From: an uncultured Rhizobiaceae group bacterium
GTDB lineage: Bacteria > Pseudomonadota > Alphaproteobacteria > Rhizobiales > Rhizobiaceae
DNA: 6,877 nt
NCBI GenBank assembly: GCA_905479965.1
Contig: CAJQOR010000225.1
Coordinates: forward strand, 1 to 6,877
Direction of reading: 5' to 3'
The position numbers and the translations under genes were made by a program. Position 1 is the first letter of the stretch; each line of letters opens with the position of its first letter. A model generated the notes under the pieces. The model did not search any database and was not told where the DNA came from. It saw only the letters and a program-made list of their open reading frames with translations. Below, piece by piece: positions 1-4,426 of the stretch.

Positions 1-406
1 CTTCCAACGGGATTTTATCCCAAACAAATTCAGGCTCTCCCATATCAACAGATATCAGTCCTGTTTCGTGTTCTTTTGCGGTGAGTATGCCCGCAAGTGT
101 CTGGAAGGTAAAAGCGTCTTTGCCTGTTTCTGCTGAAAGCGCCTGAACCACGCAGCGCGTTCCGTTGCCGCAAGCTTGTGCTTCTGAACCATCGGAATTT
201 AAAATCATCACATAAGCATCTGTGCCATCAAGGCGCGGATCGTGGATCGCCATGATCTGGTCAAACTTTGTCGCGTCATTTTGCGCCAAACTGATCGCAG
301 CCTGCGGCGTAATACGCGCGGAGTTTCCACGCATATCAACCACTAATATCTCATTGCCAGCGCCATTCATTTTGGCGAAAGGTGTTTGCTCAGTCATATC
401 TTTCAT
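1..406 (-). CDS. dapF: Diaminopimelate epimerase, N-terminal part (partial)
   Basis: DapF interconverts LL- and meso-diaminopimelate in the cytoplasm, without cofactor, using two cysteines. It supplies meso-DAP for peptidoglycan and lysine. About 135 codons are visible; full-length DapF is usually 270-300 residues, so the second half, with the second catalytic cysteine, lies beyond position 1. Visible signatures are the N-terminal substrate-binding stretch [15 protein letters not shown] (residues 10-24) and ACGNGTRC (residues 78-85), whose first cysteine (C79) is the catalytic one of the first half-domain. The first ATG of MKDMTEQ (404-406) is chosen because GGGGAC (415-420 on this strand) sits 8 nt upstream. 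The in-frame ATG at 395-397 is a possible alternative start, and the ATG at 408-410 is out of frame. The only promoter hint is a CTATAT-like box at about 423-428, very close to the start. In rhizobia dapF commonly leads to mtaB and ftsY; those would be off-window. Confidence 0.95.
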   Translation of the reverse strand, partial: MKDMTEQTPFAKMNGAGNEILVVDMRGNSARITPQAAISLAQNDATKFDQIMAIHDPRLDGTDAYVMILNSDGSEAQACGNGTRCVVQALSAETGKDAFTFQTLAGILTAKEHETGLISVDMGEPEFVWDKIPLE

Positions 407-457
407 CCATTTATGTCCCCAATATAGTGTTGGGTAAATGAATTTCCTAGTTCAAAT

Positions 458-498
458 AAAAAGACCATGCGCATGACCTTTAAGCCGTGCGCATGGTC
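458..498 (-). terminator. Intrinsic terminator of the IlvD/Edd-family gene
   Basis: On the minus strand an 11-bp perfect stem (arms 488-498 and 463-473, GACCATGCGCA paired with TGCGCATGGTC) encloses a 14-nt loop. It is followed at once by five T residues (462 down to 458), then A and more T. It lies 23 bp after the dehydratase stop codon. The plus-strand side has no T-run, so it should act in one direction and insulate dapF from read-through. Confidence 0.9.
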
Positions 499-520
499 GT
501 CATAATTTTGTATGTTGTAT

Positions 521-2368
521 TTAGCGGTGTTTGTTCTTTGGCTCAAACCCTGTTGGTTCAGCTGAACGCATGTTGCGAACCCAAACCTGGCGATTTGGAT
601 GCATGCCGCCGCCACGAACAGCAGGAACCGCCGATGTGCGCATGCGTTGAAGCAAACGTGTATCAGCAATGCCGCAATTTGGATGAACCCCGCCGTTATC
701 GTCAACTTCTTTTTGCCATTTTGCTGTCCGCTCTGACAAAATTTTATCGTCTTTTAATGGAACACAATCAAGCACATTGTCATTTAAATCAATGATGATT
801 TCATCGCCGTCTTCGACGAGCCCGATCGCACCACCGATAGCAGCCTCTGGACCGACGTGACCAATCACAAGGCCGACGGAGCCGCCAGAGAAACGGCCAT
901 CTGTCATCAATGCGATAACAATGCCTTTGTCACGACAAAGCGTTGTGATGCGCGATGTCGAATCTAGCATTTCAGGCATGCCAGGTGCGCCACTTGGGCC
1001 TTCATAACGAACAATTACAATGTCGTTGTTTTCAAAGCGTTCAGGGCGTTGCTCAAGTTCATCAAGGAGTGCTTGCTCGCCTGCAAAAGTTTTTGCCTTG
1101 CCTTTAAAGAGGTTATCTTCAAGACCGCCTTCAACACCTGCAAGTTTGAGCACCGCACCGAAATCTGGAGATAAATTACCTCCAAGAAGACGCAAGCCAC
1201 CCGTTGGTTTATATGGTGCTTCAGCTGGATAAATGACGGTGCCATCAGCTTTTGGTGTCTTTAAACGCTCAACTTGTTCAGCCAATGTTTCACCAGTACA
1301 AGTCAGCGTGTCGCCATTTAGAAGGCCAGCTTCTAGCAGTTCACGAACGATCACCTGAACGCCGCCAACACCATCGATATCAACCATTGAATAACGACCA
1401 TAAGGACGCGCATCTGTTAGAACCGGAACTTCATGTTTAGACAGATGATTAAATTCATCCGGGGTCATGACATCGCGCCAAAAATGCTCAAAGCCTGCAG
1501 CGCGCGCGATTTCAGGAATGTGCAAGATTACGTTGGTTGAGCCACCAACTGCCATGGCAACAATCAAAGCGTTGCGCAGTGAATCGCGCGTTACGATGTC
1601 ACGCGGGCGAATTTGTTTGTTGATCAAGTTTTTCAAGTGGCCAACAAGTTCTGTCGGGAACTCTTCATAGCGGCGGCGATCATCAGATGCCGGGGCGACC
1701 ATGTGCAATGGTTGCATACCCACAACACCGATAAAGGTTTGCATTGTATTATAGGTAAACATACCGCCACAGCTGCCGATGCCTGGGCATGCAGCGCAAG
1801 AAACTTTAAATTTGTAATCCGCATCATCATGACCTGCAACTTGATAGGCAGATACGATATCAATTGGTTCATTTGTATCAGGGTGCGTACCTGGGCGAAT
1901 GGAACCATCTGACATGATGATCGCTGGTTGGTTGTGTTCCAAGATACCTGACAAAGTGCCAACAGGAGGCTTATCACACGCAACAACAGCGATTGTTCCA
2001 CCAAGACCAGTTGCGCTTAAATGTTCGCAAACACTGTCATTGGTCACTTCACGGCCGATCAGCGAATAACGCATTTCACGCGTGCCGTTACGAATGCCGT
2101 CTGATGTTGCAATGGTATATTCTGGCTGCACCAAACGTAGCGCCATTTTACCATCTTCATCACCGATATTATCTAACAGACATTGGTGGATAGCTTCGAC
2201 TTTATCCTGCACGCCCATATAACACTGGCTATCACCTTTTGTACCAATCACACCGACTGATGGCTTGTGTATCAGGTTAATATCTGTACCCAATTCGCGC
2301 GCAATGCCGATGGCTTGCGCATTACGACCAGGATGTGCATCAAGTGTGACAGGTTTAGATTTAGACAA
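521..2368 (-). CDS. IlvD/Edd-family iron-sulfur dehydratase (dihydroxy-acid dehydratase-like; substrate uncertain)
   Basis: This 615-residue protein belongs to the family of dihydroxy-acid dehydratase (IlvD, valine/isoleucine synthesis), phosphogluconate dehydratase and the sugar-acid dehydratases, cytoplasmic enzymes that dehydrate 2,3-dihydroxy acids with an Fe-S cluster and Mg2+. The three expected cluster cysteines are present: C49 (GDSQCYMG), C131 (ACDK) and C200 (GSCGGMFTYNTM). K133 of the CDK motif is the lysine carbamylated in this family; D90, D132 and E456 are likely Mg ligands, and S494 in DGRFSGG is the catalytic-base serine. GGSTN (275-279) and GPSGAPGMPEM (457-467) are also typical. 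However, the N-terminus, the region around C49 and the C-terminus (from about 545, with VHPNCG and GGGMHPNR) differ strongly from the canonical rhizobial IlvD as I remember it. The middle resembles xylonate-type dehydratases (YjhG) in places. The start is TTG: GGAAAGAG lies 7 nt upstream, and an in-frame TAA lies upstream with no ATG or GTG in between. The gene is transcribed alone and ends at a strong terminator. Family assignment is firm; the IlvD role is only possible. Confidence 0.9.
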   Translation of the reverse strand: MSKSKPVTLDAHPGRNAQAIGIARELGTDINLIHKPSVGVIGTKGDSQCYMGVQDKVEAIHQCLLDNIGDEDGKMALRLVQPEYTIATSDGIRNGTREMRYSLIGREVTNDSVCEHLSATGLGGTIAVVACDKPPVGTLSGILEHNQPAIIMSDGSIRPGTHPDTNEPIDIVSAYQVAGHDDADYKFKVSCAACPGIGSCGGMFTYNTMQTFIGVVGMQPLHMVAPASDDRRRYEEFPTELVGHLKNLINKQIRPRDIVTRDSLRNALIVAMAVGGSTNVILHIPEIARAAGFEHFWRDVMTPDEFNHLSKHEVPVLTDARPYGRYSMVDIDGVGGVQVIVRELLEAGLLNGDTLTCTGETLAEQVERLKTPKADGTVIYPAEAPYKPTGGLRLLGGNLSPDFGAVLKLAGVEGGLEDNLFKGKAKTFAGEQALLDELEQRPERFENNDIVIVRYEGPSGAPGMPEMLDSTSRITTLCRDKGIVIALMTDGRFSGGSVGLVIGHVGPEAAIGGAIGLVEDGDEIIIDLNDNVLDCVPLKDDKILSERTAKWQKEVDDNGGVHPNCGIADTRLLQRMRTSAVPAVRGGGMHPNRQVWVRNMRSAEPTGFEPKNKHR

Positions 2369-2375
2369 GACTATA

Positions 2376-2383
2376 CTCTTTCC
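2376..2383 (-). promoter_or_regulatory. Ribosome binding site supporting the TTG start of the dehydratase
   Basis: GGAAAGAG on the minus strand lies 7 nt before the TTG codon at 2366-2368. It fixes the start because no in-frame ATG or GTG exists between the upstream stop and this TTG, and none follows soon after it. Confidence 0.6.
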
Positions 2384-2468
2384 GGGTTTTAATAGGGATT
2401 GTTAATCCGCGCTTTTTATTTTGTTCGACTTGTTGTGTATCGTTTTTGTAATCAACTGCAATATTTTT

Positions 2469-2495
2469 TCACAAAAAAAGCTGAAAATGTCGCAT
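2469..2495 (-). other. Possible eight-codon leader ORF upstream of the dehydratase
   Basis: On the minus strand ATG (2493-2495) opens a mini-ORF reading MRHFQLFL and ending in TGA (2469-2471), 100 nt before the dehydratase start. AGGAG (2505-2509) is a near-perfect Shine-Dalgarno 9 nt upstream, better than that of the dehydratase itself. The peptide has two Leu and two Phe codons but no Ile or Val, so it is not an obvious branched-chain attenuator, and no GC-rich terminator follows it. A small inverted repeat (2484-2498, AAAATG/CATTTT) overlaps its start codon. It may be chance in AT-rich DNA. Confidence 0.25.
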
Positions 2496-2532
2496 TTTTT
2501 GTCTCTCCTATTGAAAGTTTGTCAATGTTAGG

Positions 2533-2568
2533 CAGATTGAACACTTAGTTAGACAAATTGAACACTTA
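2533..2568. repeat. 15-bp direct repeat with 21-bp period
   Basis: CAGATTGAACACTTA (2533-2547) recurs as CAAATTGAACACTTA (2554-2568), one mismatch in 15, spaced exactly 21 bp, which is two helical turns. It lies in the divergent spacer between two TTG-started genes. It could be a tandem operator for a dimeric regulator on one DNA face. Multiple spaced repeats are also typical of the ends of some insertion sequences, such as the IS21 type; no transposase or opposite end is seen here. Confidence 0.7.
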
Positions 2569-2608
2569 AGATTAAGAATATTTGTTGAAAATACATCAGG
2601 CCATATAA

Positions 2609-3058
2609 TTGAACTTCACATTATGCAAAATCACCCGAGAGAACTTTGATGACGTCATTGGTTTAACGCTTGGTGATGAGCAAAATGACCTTCTACCATC
2701 GAATGTGCATTCAATTGCAGAGTCTACTTTATCACCGCTATTTCATCCCCGTGCGATCTGTCTTGATGAGCTAACTGTTGGGTTTGCGATGTATCAGTTT
2801 GGCGAGACTGGTGACTTTGACGAGGATGATTGTACGATTTGGCGTTTTATGATTGATCAAAAATACCAACAACAAGGTATTGGTAGGCTTGCGCTGGGTT
2901 TGGTGATAGATGAGATTAAAACCTATAATCGTGCCAAGCTGATTGACATATATTATCACCCCGAAAATATAGCTGCGAAAAAGCTCTATGCGAAATTTGG
3001 TTTTCGTGTTGTTGGTGATCGAGATGACGGAACGCTGATTACGGAAATTGCAATCTAA
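2609..3058 (+). CDS. GNAT acetyltransferase, spermine/spermidine (BltD/PaiA)-like
   Basis: This 149-residue single-domain GNAT enzyme transfers acetyl from acetyl-CoA to an amine. The N-terminus LCKITRENFDDVIGL, followed by a segment ending SNVHSIAE (31-38), resembles the bacterial polyamine/diamine acetyltransferase subgroup. Motif A is RFMIDQKYQQQGIG (79-92), with the pyrophosphate loop Q87-x-x-G90-I91-G92. Motif B includes YYHPENIAAKKLYAKFGF (115-132), with Y127 as the usual general-acid candidate. The start is TTG, set by an in-frame TAA directly before it (2606-2608); the nearby ATG at 2623 is in another frame and stops after eight codons. The ribosome site is weak (AGG at 2598-2600). 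It is divergent from the dehydratase and convergent with the metallo-hydrolase gene, with a 17-bp gap and no terminator I can see. The polyamine substrate is inferred from resemblance only. Confidence 0.85.
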   Translation: MNFTLCKITRENFDDVIGLTLGDEQNDLLPSNVHSIAESTLSPLFHPRAICLDELTVGFAMYQFGETGDFDEDDCTIWRFMIDQKYQQQGIGRLALGLVIDEIKTYNRAKLIDIYYHPENIAAKKLYAKFGFRVVGDRDDGTLITEIAI

Positions 3059-3075
3059 TTGAATTATTAGTGATC

Positions 3076-4071
3076 TTAGGACTTTGGTATGTCCCAAACC
3101 TCACCTGGGCGCATGGGTCTAAAACGTTCAGGTTCTATAGCGCTATCCTCTAATGCTCTGGATAAATGTTCAACCGGTTCGTGAATAGCTTCATTGGTGA
3201 GTTTGAACGTGCCGAAATGATGTCCTGCTGCATATTTTGAATTGCTGAGCTTAAACCCTTCAACAGCTTCTGTTGGGTTTTGGTGCTGATGCTGCATAAA
3301 CCAGCGCGGCTCATAGGCACCAATTGGCAAAATGCTGGCGCGAAATTCACTATGTTTTTCGCTTGCAGCACGATAATTGATCCCGTTGTGAAAACCAGTA
3401 TCGCCAATGTGATAGAGCTTGCCTGCAAGTCCTTCGATCACAAATGCTGACCACAGCGCCATGCGGCGGTCATTCATGCCGCGTGCTGACCAATGGTGGC
3501 AGGGTTCGAAATGAAACTTGAGGCTGGCAAATTCTGCAATGTCGCCCCAATCGCCTGTTTGAATGTTCATTTGAGGCACCGCTTTATGGACAATTTTGTC
3601 ATTGCCAAGCGGGGTGATGGTCAGTGGATCAAACTTTTCATAGAGTAACTTGAGAGTTGCCAAATCCAAATGGTCATAGTGATTATGAGTGAGCAAGATC
3701 ACATCGATCTTTGGAAGGTCATCCATCGCAATACCAGGAACATTCCGTCGCTTGGGACCAATGAATGAAAACGGACTGGTTCTGGCTGACCAAACAGGAT
3801 CGGTTAGAATATTGAGCCCACCGGTTTGAATTAAAAACGTGGCATGTCCAACCATAGTGAGCCGCATCGCATCTTGTGCAAGCGCGACATCTGGTTTTGC
3901 TTGTTTAAACGGGCTTTCATGTTCATCGGGCCAACTTCTGTTTGTTTTATCAACAAATCGCCATTTCAAAAGGTCTTTGAAACTACCTGGTGGATTGCCA
4001 TTTGGGTTGAAAAAATACGTGCCGTCAAAGTGATCTGATACGGGGCCTTGGTAATAGGGGTTTTTGCTCAT
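3076..4071 (-). CDS. NAPE-PLD-like metallo-beta-lactamase-fold hydrolase
   Basis: This 331-residue protein has no signal peptide or membrane segment. It carries a complete dinuclear zinc site: THNHYDHLD gives H129, H131, D133 and H134; PCHHWSAR (190-197) gives H192/H193; HIGDTG (221-226) gives D224; AAGHHFGTF (281-289) gives H284/H285. These, with the conserved PIGAYEPRWFM (249-259), match N-acylphosphatidylethanolamine phospholipase D, a phosphodiesterase that cleaves the headgroup bond of N-acyl-PE. They also match its bacterial relatives within the UlaG-like branch of the MBL superfamily. The N-terminal 70 residues, with YFFNPNG and W-rich motifs, are also typical of this group. The length is close to that of bacterial relatives. 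The start ATG has GAAGG only 2 nt upstream, which is tight, so initiation may be weak. The gene is monocistronic, with its 5' side facing the ffh promoter region. A phospholipid substrate is inferred from family; other phosphodiesters remain possible. Confidence 0.88.
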   Translation of the reverse strand: MSKNPYYQGPVSDHFDGTYFFNPNGNPPGSFKDLLKWRFVDKTNRSWPDEHESPFKQAKPDVALAQDAMRLTMVGHATFLIQTGGLNILTDPVWSARTSPFSFIGPKRRNVPGIAMDDLPKIDVILLTHNHYDHLDLATLKLLYEKFDPLTITPLGNDKIVHKAVPQMNIQTGDWGDIAEFASLKFHFEPCHHWSARGMNDRRMALWSAFVIEGLAGKLYHIGDTGFHNGINYRAASEKHSEFRASILPIGAYEPRWFMQHQHQNPTEAVEGFKLSNSKYAAGHHFGTFKLTNEAIHEPVEHLSRALEDSAIEPERFRPMRPGEVWDIPKS

Positions 4072-4157
4072 GCCCTTCAGATAGGGTTGGGGGGATAGTA
4101 TTTCAAATCGATGCTTGTCTCATTGCATGACATTTGCCGGTTTAAACCTCGATAAAC

Positions 4158-4186
4158 TTGACATATCCATGTAATTGCTGTTTAAG
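4158..4186 (+). promoter_or_regulatory. Candidate sigma-70 promoter for the ffh leader or small RNA
   Basis: A perfect -35 box TTGACA (4158-4163, preceded by C as in alphaproteobacterial promoters) is followed after 17 bp by TTTAAG (4181-4186), a four-of-six match to the -10 box. Transcription would begin near 4193. The palindrome GGTTTAAACC ends 9 bp upstream of the -35 box. Confidence 0.55.
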
Positions 4187-4192
4187 CCGCAT

Positions 4193-4308
4193 CACATATC
4201 TCAAAGCTACGAGTTTTAACTCTAGGCCACCGAACGGGACCCGAAAAGGTATAAAGAGATCCCAATAGGTTCACATCCGACAGCGCGTTGCGCCCTCGGG
4301 TGCGTTTT
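4193..4308 (+). ncRNA. Candidate structured leader of ffh or independent small RNA (about 115 nt)
   Basis: The segment between the candidate promoter and a T-run contains three consecutive pairing possibilities. Hairpin 1 is CTA-c-GAGT / ACTC-TAG (4207-4225), with one bulged C and a TTTA loop. Element 2 is a nested stem, GAAC-GGGA (4232-4239) pairing with TCCC (4260-4263) and GTTC (4269-4272), with a small inner hairpin ACC/GGT (4239-4250). Hairpin 3 is GC-rich (4283-4304) and ends in TTTT (4305-4308). The start at 4193 is only predicted from the promoter. I do not recognise a known RNA family; it lacks the SRP RNA signature and is not a tRNA. Ends, strand and function are inferred. Confidence 0.4.
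4289..4308 (+). terminator. Terminator-like hairpin upstream of ffh
   Basis: TGCGCC (4289-4294) can pair with GGTGCG (4299-4304), including two G-T wobbles, around the loop CTCG, followed by TTTT (4305-4308). Its left arm overlaps an alternative hairpin, GCGC-GTT-GCGC (4283-4293), so the two are mutually exclusive. The short T-run makes full termination uncertain. It could end a small RNA or act as an attenuator of ffh. Confidence 0.4.
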
Positions 4309-4410
4309 GGCTTTGGTCATTGGTTTGATCAAAGTCTTGGGCTTAGATGTTGAAAATCTTGCCAAGGATGACGATTTTCTTTGTAAGATCATAAAAGGTT
4401 TTACGGAAAA

Positions 4411-4415
4411 AAGGA
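4411..4415 (+). promoter_or_regulatory. Ribosome binding site of ffh
   Basis: AAGGA lies 11 nt before the ATG at 4427. It supports that ATG, rather than the TTG 120 bases upstream, as the translation start. Confidence 0.6.
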
Positions 4416-4426
4416 CGATAAAGCAG

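Larger units (their letters stand above)
4072..4426. other. Long non-coding region between the MBL hydrolase gene and ffh
   Basis: This 355-bp stretch has no convincing gene. From left to right it holds the minus-strand 5' side of the hydrolase, with no clear promoter. A perfect 10-bp palindrome GGTTTAAACC (4139-4148) follows, then a sigma-70-like promoter on the plus strand (4158-4186) and three potential RNA hairpins (4207-4308). An unstructured stretch then leads to the ffh ribosome site. A plus-strand frame is open from TTG 4307 into ffh, but that extension is not part of Ffh. A second weak promoter-like pair, TTGCCA (4359-4364) and TGTAAG (4382-4387) with 17-bp spacing, may also serve ffh. 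Confidence 0.75.

Noticed and set aside
403..795. Open frames on both strands over the terminator and the dehydratase 3' end (403-705 minus, 487-795 plus)
   Set aside because: They overlap the strong terminator and the dehydratase coding sequence, have no ribosome site, and their protein sequences look like frame shadows.
2484..2498. Inverted repeat AAAATG/CATTTT as an intrinsic terminator on the plus strand
   Set aside because: The 6-bp stem is too AT-rich to be stable, and no plus-strand gene ends nearby.
3056..3078. Terminator between the convergent GNAT and hydrolase genes
   Set aside because: Only a 5-bp AT-rich inverted repeat (CTAAT/ATTAG) is present, with no GC-rich stem or T-run on either strand.
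4262..4280. A tRNA T-arm-like string (GGTTCACATCC)
   Set aside because: There is no 5-bp T-stem around it, no anticodon arm and no acceptor stem; the likeness is confined to about ten bases.
4193..4308. 4.5S SRP RNA (ffs) beside ffh
   Set aside because: The conserved tetraloop and symmetric-loop signature of SRP RNA (the GUCAGG...GGAAGCAGC type) is absent, and the predicted folds are short separate hairpins rather than one long rod.
4307..4426. A 40-codon N-terminal extension of ffh from TTG 4307
   Set aside because: Ffh proteins begin MF-x-NL at the ATG at 4427, which has its own AAGGA. The upstream part has no family similarity that I can see and overlaps the T-run of the hairpin.
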